Part shown: one piece after another, positions 48,345 to 60,925 of the stretch
Position numbering within the stretch: the stretch's first letter is position 1
Layout of the letters: every line of letters begins with the position of its first letter
Assembly: GCA_018398805.1 (NCBI GenBank)
Contig: JAGFBZ010002027.1
Span: 321,501-385,500 of the forward strand
Direction: 5' to 3'
From: Hirundichthys speculiger
Lineage: Eukaryota > Chordata > Actinopteri > Beloniformes > Exocoetidae
Length of the DNA stretch: 64,000 nt
Notes under the pieces: model-generated
What the model was told of the DNA's origin: nothing
The model's input: the letters and a program-made list of their open reading frames with translations, nothing else
The model's database searches: none
Position numbers and translations under genes: made by a program

Positions 48345-50050
48345 ACATCCCTTTTCTTCCAGAGAGGTCATTTTATCAGACAAAACTACAGCACCAACTG
48401 ACCTCCCGTTCATCTCAACCACCTCCAAGGATACCAAAGAATTTCCTGTCCAGCTAAGAGCTATGATCTTTCCAGCGTGTCTTGGTTCTATACGGGGGAC
48501 TCCTCCCTGTTGGACCTACCCAAAACATCTCACTAGCCAGAGGCCCGAACCACCTTAGCTTTCTCAGTTCCTCCACCCCACACCAGCCTGGCTGTGAATT
48601 TCCCGATCCATTCTTCCCTCACTCAGGAACAAGACCCCAAAATACCTGAACTGCTACACTTGGGGCAGAAACTCCTTCAAAAGCCAGAGAAGGCATTCAA
48701 TCTTTTTTTTTTGAACCATGGTCTCAGATTTGAAGGTGCGGATCCTCAGTTCCTGTCATCTGCAAACTGCTCCTACAAGAGCAGGTGATCATAGCTAGGT
48801 GATCCCAGCGGGACAACATCATCCACAAAAAGTAGAGATTGAATCCTGAGATCACTCGACTGCTCCACCCTTTGGCTGTGCTTAGAAATTCTGTCAATAA
48901 AAGTTTAGAACAGAACAGCCAAGTCCAACTCTGACCTGGAATGGCTTACTGGCGACAGGCTCCTGCTCCATTTGTACAGGAACTGAGTAGCCCATAGTAA
49001 TGGACCCAGTATCACACACCGTCAAATGCCTTCTCAGTCTCCACAAAACACAGGTGGACTGGTTGGGCAAAGTCCCATGCCCATTCCAGGACTCTAGTGA
49101 GGTTATAGAGTTGGTCCTTCGTTCCATGGCCAGGACAGAACCCTCTTGTCCAGTCCCTTCTCCACTACTCCAGCAGAGACCTTTAAAATGAGGTGTGTGG
49201 TTCCCTCATATCTGGAATGCAACAAATGGCAAAATAAATACCACGGAGTGTTGCAGAGGCATGTCAACCAAGACACCCCAACAACATTCAGAGCCTTGAG
49301 GAACTCAGGGTGGATCTTTTTAACTCCCCTTTGGTAGGATTGAGAAGATCTTCAAAGTATTCAGTCAGATATCCTTAAGTCAACAATTGGAAAAGCAGTT
49401 TTCCCTGTTCCTGTCAGAGCCTCCTGAGGGTTTGCTAGAATCTCGGAGCTGATCGAGGTCCCTTTCTGTGGGCTCACCAAAATACCTTCCACATTCAAGT
49501 TTTGTTTCAACAACACCCAAGGTGCCTGGGTGTCTGCTCCAAGGCTTGAGGATTTCTGCTCCTAGAGAATTTCACGATGCTGAACATTTAGAGGCCCTGC
49601 GATGGACTGTCGACCTGTCCAAGGTGGACCCCTGGCATTCGCACAAAGAGAGCTGGGATAGGCTCCAGCAGATCCCGTGACCCTGTATAGGACTAAACGG
49701 GAATGGATTGATGGATGAATGGATGGATGAACATTCAGACTCAATGACCCCCGCCTCCTCAGGGATCTGATTGACGGTCCAGTTCCTCTCCAAGATGTTC
49801 CCAACAAATCCTTGGTTTTTGTTTGGACCTACTGGTTGTGTCTGGCATCCTCCTCCTCCCATCTGATCCAATTTAGGTTGTGATCAGCTACTCCAGCCAT
49901 CAAAAACACACAGCTTCTAATACGATGACAAGACCACAAAGTTGACGATCGAACTGTTAGCACAGCAGTCCATCAACAAAACACCACTCAGACTCAAAAT
50001 GAAGGTAATAAACACTCTAAATCCAGAGCTTCAACAATCTTATTATGTTT
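48345..50050 (-). pseudogene. Antisense non-LTR retrotransposon (LINE) relic
   Basis: On the minus strand, broken frames correspond to the reverse transcriptase of a LINE family common in fish. The segment around 49000-49110 reads back as a LYNLTRVLEWA-like block then AQPVHLCFVETEKAFD, the RT motif containing the first catalytic Asp. Words such as GACCTACCCAAAACATCTC (48511-48529) and AACAAGACCCCAAAATACCTGAA fit the antisense of the same element. Numerous stops and gaps; a TGGA-tailed repeat interrupts it at 49592-49731. Clade assignment is not attempted. Confidence 0.75.
49592..49731 (+). repeat. 3' fragment of the TGGA-tailed fish repeat
   Basis: Shares GCGATGGACTGTCGACCTGTCCAAGGTGGACCCCTG and GATAGGCTCCAGCAGATCCCGTGACCCTG with 30751-30835, and ends in ATGGATTGATGGATGAATGGATGGATG. 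It is 5'-truncated, as expected of a retroposed copy. Confidence 0.82.
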
Positions 50051-50820
50051 GTACAATGAAAAGCCCTGAAAGAAATAAAACATCCCTTTGATATAGCATG
50101 ATTAGGTGAAAGGAGGAGGCAGAGAGGGAAGCAGTGCGAGATTCCATTTGCACGGAAAATCACAGATGTGGTCCAAAGTTTGGGGATTTTTTTCCATGAC
50201 TGGATGGAGAAGTTATGTCAGGAGTTCAAGATGAAAGAGATGGGGGGAACATGGGAATAAGACAGAGTGGGCCTTGCAGAAATCTGGTGTCTGTTTGCTT
50301 GTGGCAGCTCTATGTGCGGCCTCGAGGGTTCTACTTTTAAGCAAGAGACCCATGTTTTTTATGAATCCACATGGTGAGAAGATCTAACAGGTGGTGACGA
50401 ATACATGCTTTTCATAAAAACTGTCATACTTCTTCCCCAGCCTCCTGTGTTTGCTCCAGATGCTCCTGTGGAGGTTTCACCCCATAGTTAGACATACACA
50501 GTCGTTCTGATCTGTACGTGCGTGTTCCTCAAGGCATGTGTGCGGTTGTGATTGCTGTCTTTGTCGGGGAGGGGGGGTGTGTGTGTGTTCAATTAGAAGA
50601 GAGTTAACACTCTCACAGACGCCCTCCCAGCCTTGCTCTCTTTTTCTTTCTCAAAGCTCTGGATGTAGAGTGTTTATTACCGTTGGCTTTGAGGGTGTCA
50701 GTGATTCCATCACCCAGCCTTCCAGTGATGAAACACAGCGGGGTGGATCCTGGATATTCCCCACACACTCATACATGCAGTCAGCAAAATTCACACATCT
50801 GCCAAATCCTTATTTCCCAA

Positions 50821-50960
50821 ACGTACAACCCCAACCCCAAAAACGTTGGCACATTCTGTACAGTTTTAATGAAACATAATGCAATAATCTTCAGATCTCA
50901 CAAACCTTATTCACAAAAGAAAATAGAAAACATATCGAATGTTTTAGCAAAGAAAAAAAA
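50821..50960. repeat. Possible terminus of a mariner-type fish repeat
   Basis: ACAACCCCAACCCCAAAAACGTTGGCACATTCTGTA resembles the diverged end of a common fish element (ACAACCCCAATTCCAATGAAGTTGGGAC). No matching opposite end was found. Confidence 0.4.
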
Positions 50961-51099
50961 CAAAACAAGGTCTTTTGACTTGATGGTAGCTAGGCATGGA
51001 TATCCCTAGGATTTTATTGATACTGACTCTGCCACAGCACAGATTAAAAAAATACAGACAGAAAAAAAGAAACTTTCGCTGGTGACAACCAAAAATGAA

Positions 51100-52189
51100 C
51101 ATACCGGCCACTTTATCCGGTCCACCTTGCTCGTACCAGGTTAGACCCCCTTTTCGCCTCAGAACTGCCTTAATCCTTCGTGGCATAGATTTAACAAGGT
51201 ACTGGAAACATTCCAGTACCTTGTTTGGTCCATATTGACATGACAGCATCACCAGTTGCTGCAGATTTGTCAGCTGCACATCCATGATGAGAATCTCCCG
51301 TTCATCACATCCCAAAGGTGCTCTATTGGACTGAGATCTGGTGACTGTGGAGGACATCTGAGTCCAGTGAACTCATTGTCATGTTCAAGAAACCAGTCTG
51401 AGATGATTGGAGCTTTATGACATGGTGCGTTATCCTGATGGAAGTATCCATCAGAAGATGGTCCACTGTGCTCATAAAGGGATAGACATGATCAGCAACA
51501 ATACTTAGGTAGGCTGTGGTGTTGATATGATGATCAGCTGGTACTAATGGGCCCAAAGTGTGTCAAGAAAATATCCTCCACACCATTACACCCCCACCAG
51601 CACCAGCCTGAACCGTTGATACAAGGCAGGATGGATCCATGCTTTCATGTTGTTGATGCCAGATTCTGAACATCTGAATGTTGCAGCAGAAATCCAGACT
51701 CATCAGACCAGACAACATTTTTCCATCTTCTATTGTCCAGTTTTGATGAGTCTTTGTGAATTGTAGCGACGAGTGGTTATTTGATCTACAGTTGCCTTTC
51801 TATCAGCTCCAACCAGTCTGGTCGTTCTCCTCTAACCTCTGACATCAACAAGGCATTTGTTGATGACCCACAGGGCTGCTGCTCACTGATATTTTCTCTT
51901 TTTCATGCCATTCTCTGTAAACCCTAGAGATGGTTGTGGTGAAAATCCCAGTAGATCAGCAGTTTCTGAACCACTCAGACCAGCCCGTCTGGTACCAACA
52001 ACCATGCCACATTCAAAGTCACTTAAATCACCTTTCTTCTCCATTCTAATGCTGGTTTGAACTGCAGCAGATTGTCTTGAACACGTCTACATGAATAAAT
52101 GATTGAGTTGCTGCCATGTGATTGGCTGATGAGAAATTTGCATTAACGAGCAGTTGGACAGGTGGACCTAATAAAGTGGCTGGTGAGTG
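51100..52189. mobile_element. DNA transposon with TIRs ending in CCACTTTATTAGG
   Basis: The left end ATACCGGCCACTTTATCCGGTCCACC and the right end GGTGGACCTAATAAAGTGGCTGGTGAGTG are inverted repeats of about 27 bp. 1.09 kb. This is a dispersed family in fish. The minus-strand frames inside (51323-51556, 50944-51357) are interrupted and show no intact transposase. A fragment of the same family is at 41730-42180. Confidence 0.8.
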
Positions 52190-52849
52190 TCTGTAAAGTG
52201 GATGCCAAATACTGGCATCTCACTTTAGTCTTCTTTAACCCAGTTTTTTATTTCAGTAAATCAACATGTTAACTGTTTTTACTTTCTTAAAGGAGAGTAA
52301 CATCGGTTAAAGTATAAGTCACAGTGTCCTGCTCTCAGAAAGGAGAGCAGGATTGCATAAGCCGATCTCTGCTTGAAAATTTAGTATTACACATAACATG
52401 AAATATTTGCTGGGAAGTGCAGACAGTTATTAAACCAACTAGATTCCACCAAAGTGAAGGCCAGTAAATCTCTTACAATTCATTTGGTGATATTTGTGAC
52501 AATCTCCTGCATCATCTTCCATTGAGGCGCTCTTGGGTGTCTGATAACTGTCAACGTCCACTGGAGTTGAAGCTGCAGCCTGCCTCCAGTTTCCTGTCGG
52601 GTTATTCATAATTTTCAATGTTAGAAAGTAAAAGTGATGTGGTGTCATCAGTTTATAACTTAAGACTTATTTTTATAAGATGCGTTAACCTTCACTTGAC
52701 GAGGCCGAGCCAAGTCGGAGACTGCGATGAAGATGTAGCAGTTCAATCCACCTCACCCCTTCAAGTTGATACTGCGTCTTATTTAGAGTTGTTTCATGAT
52801 GTTGATGGTGTTGCCTGCTTTGCTTTGGCATTTATTGCATTTAACATCA

Positions 52850-53095
52850 TGCGGGAAGCGGGTAGCGGGTGGTCAGACCACCCACTACCCGCTACCCACT
52901 ACCTGCAACCCACGATCGGAAGATATCGAGTTTGCGGAAAGGGCAAAAGACACGCCCATTGCCACACCTACAGTGTGAGTAAGGGAGTCGGCATAACGGG
53001 TAGCGGCTTTAGGGAGCAGAAGATTGCATTAGCGGCTAGCGGAGGTTCCTAAACCCGCAATTTGTGGGTAGCGGCTAGTGGGTAGCGGCTCGTAG
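52850..53095. repeat. G-rich GGGTAGCGGC cluster with hairpin
   Basis: GGGTAGCGGG/C words occur near 52860, 53000, 53066 and 53081, with related AGCGGCTAGCGG words. A near-perfect hairpin GCGGGTAGCGGGTGGTC / GACCACCCACTACCCGC lies at about 52858-52893. Origin unclear. Confidence 0.65.
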
Positions 53096-54064
53096 GAAGT
53101 GTACGATCGGGGCCCAAGAGTGGGATATTCTGCACCGTTTTTCCTGTAGCCTATCAGTAATCTGATTCAGTTAGGTACCAAAACTTCTGCTTTCAACACC
53201 AGTTTATCTACGTCTAGGAGCTGAGGAGAGCAGATGGAGTTTAGGGAGAAGAATATTGCCAAATTCTTTTGTGATGTAAGATTAGAGCTCCTCAACTGTC
53301 CTGGGTTGCCTTTATCATATTTTTCCTTTTAAGATTTGTCAAAGGTCTGGATGACAGGCACGCCAGTTCAGCACCAGGACTCTCTCACTGCAAAGCTATG
53401 CTTTTGAAATAGATGCAAAACATGTAGCATTGTCTTTCTGAAAAATGCAAGACCTTCCCTGAAAGAGATGACTGGATAGGAGCATGTGCTGCTCTAAAAC
53501 CTGCATATACACCCAGCAGGTGTAAATGGAGCCTATGTGTCCAGAAAACGAGCTGACTACCTCAACATACTTAATGAGAAGGATTTTCCATAAATCATTT
53601 TCTCAAAGTGGCAGAAGAATTAATACAGCTGTTGGGATAATAAAACATTGGGATTTTGAAACGATGAATGATGCAATGGCAAAGACTGTTATAACTGAAG
53701 CTTAAGGTGGTCCAACAAATTATTAGTGTTGGTTTTTCTTTTTTTTTCTTGTGGAGGAAGGTCTCTGTATTTCCTTTCCTCTTTAAAACTAAAGGACAAA
53801 ATAGAGTATAAATCCAAAAATGTTGTCTCTTAAAAGTCTATTTAATCTATCAGGTCTGGATAGAGCGTGTTGTGGGCACAGTAAATGGCTGGGTTATCAA
53901 ATCACTGGCATTGGTATTATAATCAGAGCTTCATATTTGAGCTTTATAAAATGCTTACCATAATGCTACCCTTTTTTTGCTCCCCACATCCTTTGTTTCC
54001 TCCAACGCCCTTTCCCTTTTGCCTTTCATATCCCGATGCCACCCGCTTCCGTCCCCCCCTGGAG

Positions 54065-54172
54065 GTAGTGAAAGTGGTCGGAGTACCCCCAGCTTATCCA
54101 CCTACTCTGATGGCAAATCCCCCTCATCTACTTCTACATACGTGGCTGCTCCTCGGCATTTCCATATACCAG
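54065..54172 (+). CDS. ablim2: ablim2 exon: SESGRSTPSLS and APRHFHIP block
   Basis: The acceptor tract is gtccccccctggag and the donor gtaggc. It completes a Gly codon, then encodes SESGRSTPSLSTYSDGKSPS, followed by a Ser/Thr-rich stretch and AAPRHFHIP. Both ends of this block are strongly conserved in abLIM proteins (APRHFHVP in ABLIM2, PKHFH in the paralogues). 108 nt, phase 1 in and phase 1 out, so it can be skipped without a frameshift. Confidence 0.95.
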
Positions 54173-54467
54173 GTAGGCCGTAAACGCCCTGCTCCGCTCA
54201 CAGCGCCGCTCATCATTTTCTCTGCTGCTTTACGCTTTCCGTTGCCTCCGCTGCCGTAGCTGATGAGGGGAACTCCAAGGTAAGCTGTAAGACTGTGAAC
54301 AAACAAGCGTTCCATAGATAAGTACCTCCAATGGTGCTTCAACAAATGAAACGGGATTTCCAGTGATGATTTGATACTGAGGTGTAGCTTGGTTTAATAC
54401 CAACACCTTGGTACCAAATGGAACTTCCTGTCTTGAGCGTGGTGACGATAGCAGACTATAGCACACA

Positions 54468-54622
54468 GGTGTCACACTGATCCATGATCAATCAACTAAT
54501 AGTCTTCACTAAAAGGTCTTAACCAGTTCAGTTGATTGAATTAAACAAGTCAGCTGTGTTTCTGCATGGTTGTAATAAAAACCTGCAGCAACACGGCCCT
54601 TTCACGGATCAGTTTGACACCA
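54468..54622. repeat. Small TIR element (GGTGTCACACTGATCC)
   Basis: GGTGTCACACTGATCCATGA at the left and TCACGGATCAGTTTGACACC at the right are inverted with two or three mismatches. 155 bp, non-coding. It contains AAAACCTGCAGCAACACGGCCCT, like the interior of the MITE at 18244. Confidence 0.65.
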
Positions 54623-57600
54623 CACCACTTGACATTTGGAGGTCAACCACTGCAACATTATTGATGGTTCATGATTTATGTTCTAAAAGAAAACTGGTTT
54701 CAACCACATACTATGAAAGTAGTGACAAGAGTTGGATTTTGTGTAATAAGTGGTAATGCAAGTCTTAATGATAGAATGCTTTTGTATGTCTTTTTGCCAT
54801 AAGCAGAAGTACACCAGGTCAAACAAGAATGCATCATAAACAGCAAATTTCAAGCCAATGAAAGCTGCCTGTAAATCAGTACGCTACACAAAGCCGTCTG
54901 CTTTTCACCTGGCCAGCCACACCCACTCACCTTATGAAGAAGTCATTTCATGAAATGGGTCTGGTGTCCCTCTCTTTCACAGCCATTTCTGTACTGAATC
55001 AGCGGGACAGGGATGGGCTTTGTGCAGTGGGTCATAGAGGAGGGTCCAATAGCCCTATTCAGAACAACCAAGATGGCTGCAGAATGGCTGATAACACCTT
55101 AGATAAACCATAAAAGCAGCATTCCTACTCCACTGCAGCCATTTATGATATCTGTTGTTGACTAGTCTGGTCGTTGCTCTGTCTACGTCACATGCTTCGT
55201 GTCTCTGACTGGTTGTATGCCTATCCAGTAGCTTCCAGAGGCAGTTTCTTCTGCATCTGTTTGTCCTAAACCCTGGAAAATTAAAATCAAATCCAGAGCA
55301 ACAAGACGGATTCTTTGAATTGAAGAGTGAAAAGAGCTGAGGTGGCTGGCCGGGCAGACTAGCTTGCTCTCATTTGAGGGTGAACTTCATTTCATACATT
55401 AGTTCTCGTACATGGTTCTTGGTGAGATTAATCAAGTTTCCACTGAGCAGTTTGGGTTGGTGCATATTTATTTGTGTTTCCATTGTCAAAAGTAAGGAAG
55501 GATAACAAAAGGGCTACCAGAACAACTGGTACGATAATTGGTCAATGAAGCATCATGAACATGATGGCAAAATAGTCGATGCAACAAAAACGAAACACAC
55601 CGTTGATTAGTGAAGATTCAACATAGTTTGGCTGTTTGATACAATAATACCAGAGTGATCACTGGATAAACCAAGAGCCTCTCCTCTGGATCATTGGTGA
55701 AGAAGAGCTGCAAACAGACCTTGATGGTGTGAAAAAGATTCTAGTGTACAGCTGGACATCGTCTGAGTAGAAGTAGAAAAAACTTGAATATTGGAAGTGT
55801 TGGAAGCGGTTTGATTTGATGGCATAAACAGTGAGTGTCCGATGTCTCTGTACCTAGATACCTGGCAGTGGAAATGCAACTCCATAGCACAACCAGGAAC
55901 CAAACCCAACAATCAAAGAGCAAGGTTGTAATCTGTAATACAACAGCTGACTCCTTACTACTACTCTACTGTAGCATTTAATTGTATTATGCACCATTAT
56001 TCAAGTCATTAGTGCTTGCTGTCTCGTCATAATTCCAATGCAGAACTGATTTGACACAACAATGACTCGACTCCAGATATCACCATTTAGACGCAGATGA
56101 CAGTAAGTGTGGACAGGAGTTAAATCGGCTCCTAAAGACAAAAATCTCTTTGTCCCAAGATTCAAAATTCATTTACAGACAAACACACTGTCAGTCATCC
56201 GGAGTGGGAACAGACATGGACTCATGTTGTTCAAGAGCTAAGTGGAAAAAACAGCTAATGATGATCCACTTAATGGCTTTCATCGTCATTGTCTTTGCTT
56301 TTATATGGGTATTGTTTCAGATGCTGGCAGGCCCTGAAACAAGCCAGAAAAATGACACACACGTGTCGTTTTACTGTGAGTCATGTTTCTGCTGTGGCTT
56401 AATGTGCAACAGTTGTTACAGTGTCTTTGACATGGATTAGATCATCCTTACGAGCAAAACATCACACCCCAGAGAGACTTCATCCAGCAATAAACTTAAA
56501 CTTGAATCAACTTATTCTTTTTGTCATCGGTGTAGATGCCTTTTGTGAATAATTAGAAGCAAAGTTGCTGGGACCCTATTGTTTTTGGAAGGATTATTAT
56601 TTTCCTCTGCTCTTTCTGCCCTAAAGGTGTACAAACACCAAACCTAGTTTCTCGATCGTGGATCCCCTGACAACAAAATTATTTGTTTTGGCTCACATCT
56701 GAAGAACCATATCAGGGCTCCAGACTTCAAGTTTTATGAGCCAGTGTAAATATTTTCTTACAATGGCTAGCTGAAGTGCGACCTTCCAGATTTTCCGTGT
56801 AAAGCGACTCGGCCCTGTGATGCGTTCAGTAGATCTAATCATCCACTGTGTAATCAGGTGGTCCCCCTCCATAAAGCAACAAATACATGGCACGTTCTGA
56901 AGAAACTACTCAGGACAACTAGTGATTTAAGCTCGTTTCACCGGTGTGACGACAAAGACAAAGTCATGTATAAACATCCCTCAATGGCACGTTGCTAATA
57001 TACGTGATAGTTGTAGTCCCTATCCTGATTCCTCACCTGTCTGGAGTCCAGACATTCAACACAAATTCCCACAATTCCTCTGCTGTATGTATTTCTCTGC
57101 TGTATTGCCAGCAGAGTTGAACTAAAGCGACTTCAAAGAGCAGTTGGCGATGATGAAATGGGGCTGAATTTTTTGAGTTACTTGATTAAAAAAAAAAAAA
57201 TGGGGAGGAAGATACAAGTCTTAGGGTTATACCCAGACAAGAAGTAGAAAAAATAACTGCCCTTCTTGGAGACGACCAGGAGGATACTATTTCAGGAGGA
57301 ATAATGAACAACCCCAGAACATTTCATTAGCAAGGAACTCCAATTCAGACTCCAGAAGAAGCAAAAACTTTTTTTGTAAGTTCAAGGGACATACAGTATT
57401 ATTGAAAAAATTATGTAAAACTGAGATTGATGCAGGTAACTGAGTTGTAGATCAAATTAAGACGGGCCCCTAAATTTTGTGGGTGTGCCCCTAAACAATT
57501 CCAGTCAGAGGCTCCAGTGTTCCTAAAAAGTCTTATTCTAGAGTCCTGCATGTGGGCTTGAACATTTTTTTTCTTTCCCCTGATTCCTTTCAAGATCCAA

Positions 57601-57775
57601 ATTAATATTAATACCTATCCATTCCTGCCAATTTCGTCCACAAAACATTTTAATAAAAAAAGACAAAAAAAAAACAAAACATGTCATTCAATCAAATTTC
57701 AAGAAATTTGGGATATTTCTTTGATTGACCATGTTGAGGAAAAGTTTCTTTAACAGGACAATCTTCTTCAAAGTT

Positions 57776-58207
57776 AAGCCTGATTTATGATTTATCCATA
57801 GCAGATACGCATGTAGGCTACACATGCCCCTACAACGCCTTTGGTGTTTATACTTGTGCGTTGTCATTTGTGTGGCTTACACCACCAATCACTAGAGGGT
57901 GGTTCTGGATCTTTCCTGCACTGCTATAGCTTGCAGTGCTGAACTTTAATTCAGATTTACCAACAGAGCAAATAAAGTACAGCCTAAGTGAGTTGGTGCT
58001 GATGAATGTTGAGGATCAGTCACTTTTACCGACACTGCAGCAAACTATTGTGGCCAACTTTAAAATGACGAAGTAACAGACGGAAAAACAAAGACGAAGA
58101 AGAACATTTCAACCAAGCAGACCACTCCATGTGATGTGCAGTTACATTTGGAGAGAGGTCCAGTTTAGCTATGCAGCCATTTAGACACAGAAATTTAAAT
58201 CAGGCTT
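57776..58207. mobile_element. Harbinger-like MITE candidate
   Basis: The ends AAGCCTGATTTATGATT and AAATTTAAATCAGGCTT are inverted, of the type seen in fish elements that begin AAGCCTGATTTAT. Target duplication unclear. 432 bp, non-coding. Confidence 0.5.
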
Positions 58208-59324
58208 CATGCACCAATCAAGCTTCTGGGCAAGATACTCTTTTTCCTATTTTGTTATGTAATCATTTAAAGTGCATGAAAATTAGCACTGACAATAAGT
58301 GCAACAGTCTTTGAAAGCACACCAAATTTCATCCATATAGGGCACTACAGCTGACATATGTCAGTATTTCATAAAATTAGTTATTTTTTGGCTGACTTCT
58401 TAGACTGATTGCTTCAACAGAAAATTAAATTTCAGAAGCCAGTATTTGCAAATGTGGATGATAAATGCACATGTATTCAATGTGGAAAGATAATGCCAAA
58501 ATTGAAACCAGTTGGCCAGCAGGGGGCAGTATAATTGGCTAATGTCGGTTTTTGCCTTTATCTTGGGAGTTAAAAGTAATATATCAATCCATCTTATGCC
58601 CTCTGATTCAATATATTCTGTCAACTCACTGGCTTTATAATCAAATTTCAGTTTTCCTAGTTACAGTTTCATAGAAAGGCATTTAAAACAAACTCCTCCA
58701 GCTGTCTTGAAATGCTCTGTATATCAAACTGTTTCAAAGGTATGGGCCTGTGACAATTAAAGGCCAGGCCCTTAAAGGCTCTGTGGACAGTTCAAATTGA
58801 GAGTTCACATTTCAAGACACTCAACTCCATTTTTGGTCAATTTTGGTGGAATCTCATCCACGTGGAGTGTAGGTAGCTGAAGCCATTCAGCTATGGATAA
58901 CTATTGCTGCAAATCTGCTTGGATCTCGATGATCACCGCTTGCAGCTACTCTAGTTTGATATTAAAATTCCTTCAATACTTCAGGTATCGTGTGTGCTTT
59001 CTGATCTCCTTTTATGTCATTGAATTGTTCTGCATCAAGTAACCTCCCATTCCCCTAAATTAAAGACAACTAAAATGATTTATTTTGATCATGTTTGCAT
59101 GAATTCTATTGAAAAAAAACTGGGTTCCTGATGAACTATAATAAAAACAAATGTCTTGTGTTGAATCAAGCTGTAATGCGCTCCCTGTTTGCTTCCTCAG
59201 ATGATCTCATCTTTTAATAACTGCTAACTCATGCTTCTTTTTCTTCATTCTTTCTCTTTCTTTCTCTCCCCCGCCCATGTTGGCTTCTTCCATTTCCTTT
59301 CTTCTGCTCTGTTCCCATCTTCAG

Positions 59325-59378
59325 AGACTATGGTCAAAGATAATATCTATAGAAAACCCCCCATCTACAGACAGCATG
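59325..59378 (+). CDS. ablim2: ablim2 exon: KDNIYRKPPIYRQH motif
   Basis: The acceptor is gttcccatcttcag and the donor gtacag, a weaker but acceptable site. Two bases complete a Glu codon, then TMVKDNIYRKPPIYRQH is encoded. NIYRKPPIY is one of the best conserved motifs of the family, and the KDN preceding it is an ABLIM2 feature as I recall it. 54 nt, phase 1 in and out. This is the last abLIM exon I can find; the headpiece exons should lie beyond position 64000. Confidence 0.95.
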
Positions 59379-59889
59379 GTACAGTCGACTTCCTCTTTAA
59401 CACGTCCTTCTCTGGTCTGGTCTCTGCACGATGTGTTGCATGCCACCTTCCAGTCATTTTATTTTCTTTTCCCAGTTATCTTCCCTTGTCTTCTGAGGCC
59501 TGCACTCATCCAGTAGACTCTGTAGATCTACATTCATAGAGCTGGTGAAGGAGTACTGCATGCATTAAACTTTAGTAAAATCAATATTTTTTGAAACAGC
59601 ATAGGCATAGAGTTTGCAGTGTAATGATGAATACTGGGAGCAGTCATCCTGCGCTGAAATAATATCTATTTTTAACAACCTAATTGAGCTTTTGGCATTG
59701 ACTGTTGGTCTGCTAGTATGATCTTGTTGCTCCAGTAGAATATTGGACACTCTAGACACAGTAGAAGTCAGAAGTTTGGAGATGCTGTACATGCCCATAG
59801 TTTGATATGTCAGCGTCTCCAAACCTTTGAAACAGGAATAATTGGGATGATATCAAAAATGTTTCCAGTGACTCTTCCACCATTTTGAC

Positions 59890-60190
59890 TTTTGTTTACG
59901 TACAGACAGTAGGAGCCCAAGATATTTTATGTTTTACATACATCCATTTTCGCAATTTAAGCCTCCACCGCACTTAAAAGATATTGGGCCAGTAAAGCTT
60001 TTCCCACTTTGTAATGTTGTTATTCCTCTTTGTAACACCTTCTAGCATTGAGGACACTAAGAAATAAAGAATTTCAGAATTGAAACTGTTGTAAAGCAAT
60101 ACAGAGCTGTCAATGTCACATTTTTGCTCTTCCAAAAAAGACCCTGAATAACTCCCAAAGGCTTGAAAGGCTTGAATCAAGGCAAATGAA
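59890..60190. repeat. Mariner-type repeat fragment
   Basis: GACAGTAGGAGCCCAAGATATTTTATGTTTTACATACATCCATTT and CCCACTTTGTAATGTTGTTATTCC resemble words in the relic at 19555-20035 and in a family common in fish. Fragmentary, ends undefined. Confidence 0.45.
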
Positions 60191-60925
60191 CTACCTTTTT
60201 TATTATTCTTGGATACATTTCACCCTCAATCTGGAAAGCATCATTACTTCAAATTGACTAGTGGGGAGTTTGGAGCTCATGAACTGTCATATGCAAATCA
60301 CTGACGCCACCGTCACTCTTGTGGGTCATTAAAGACATGTAAGTCTTTTGTTTAAGTGATATGCAGCAAGGCGCAAATGGTTGTGAAGCCATCTGGGTAG
60401 GAGCCTCAAGGCTGCATTGTATGTGTTGATAGGTGAAACCTGAGTTCACCTGTCCCATTTTAACCATCGGTCCTCCCAGTGTGTGGACCAACACAGGAGA
60501 GCCAGTTCATTAGGCCAACAATCAGCAGAATTATGATGACGATAATGTACACAATATGAACAGATAAGCAGTGTTGATGGTTTGAAAGAGAAGTAAAAGA
60601 AGACGTACATGACAAACATGAAAAACGAGCATTAAATCAAGGGGCTTTGCAACCGTGACAGTGGATTGAAGACTCTAGTGACCCACAGAGCTGACAGACT
60701 TAAGACCCGATAAGCTTGAAACACAAAACCAGAAAGGTTGAACTGATGAAGCCTTCTGGATGGAAGGTGGAAGGTGGAAAGGACAGTTGCCTTGAGTCAA
60801 GCCTTCGAGAGTTACCGTGACCTGGATGACTGAGATTCTACACCAGCGAAAGATCTAAAATAGAATCAGAATCAGAATCAATCAGAATTGAAACATGTGC
60901 TTGACAAAGGTTTTCCACCTTAATC

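Larger units (their letters stand above)
47125..54064 (+). other. ablim2: ablim2 intron with LINE relic
   Basis: 6,940 bp. It holds an antisense LINE relic (48345-50050) interrupted by a TGGA-tailed fragment (49592-49731), the end of a mariner-type repeat (50821-50960), a DNA transposon (51100-52189) and a G-rich GGGTAGCGGC cluster (52850-53095). Nothing recognised in 47125-48340, 50055-50815 or 53110-54050. Confidence 0.88.
54173..59324 (+). other. ablim2: ablim2 intron before NIYRKPP exon
   Basis: 5,152 bp. It contains a small TIR element (54468-54622) and a Harbinger-like MITE candidate (57776-58207). The long stretch 54630-57770 and 58210-59310 shows nothing I can assign; the longest open frame there (56150-56440, +) has a hydrophobic segment but no recognisable family. 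Confidence 0.88.

Noticed and set aside
54261..54280. A 20-nt candidate mini-exon (acceptor gccgtag, donor gtaagc) after the APRHFHIP exon
   Set aside because: It would enter in the right phase but leave in phase 0, while the next conserved exon at 59325 needs phase 1. Skipping it restores the conserved junction directly.
56150..56440. + strand ORF of 96 codons with a hydrophobic segment and Cys-rich tail
   Set aside because: No splice signals in an ablim2-compatible phase and no family resemblance; open frames of this length are expected by chance in 64 kb of AT-moderate DNA.
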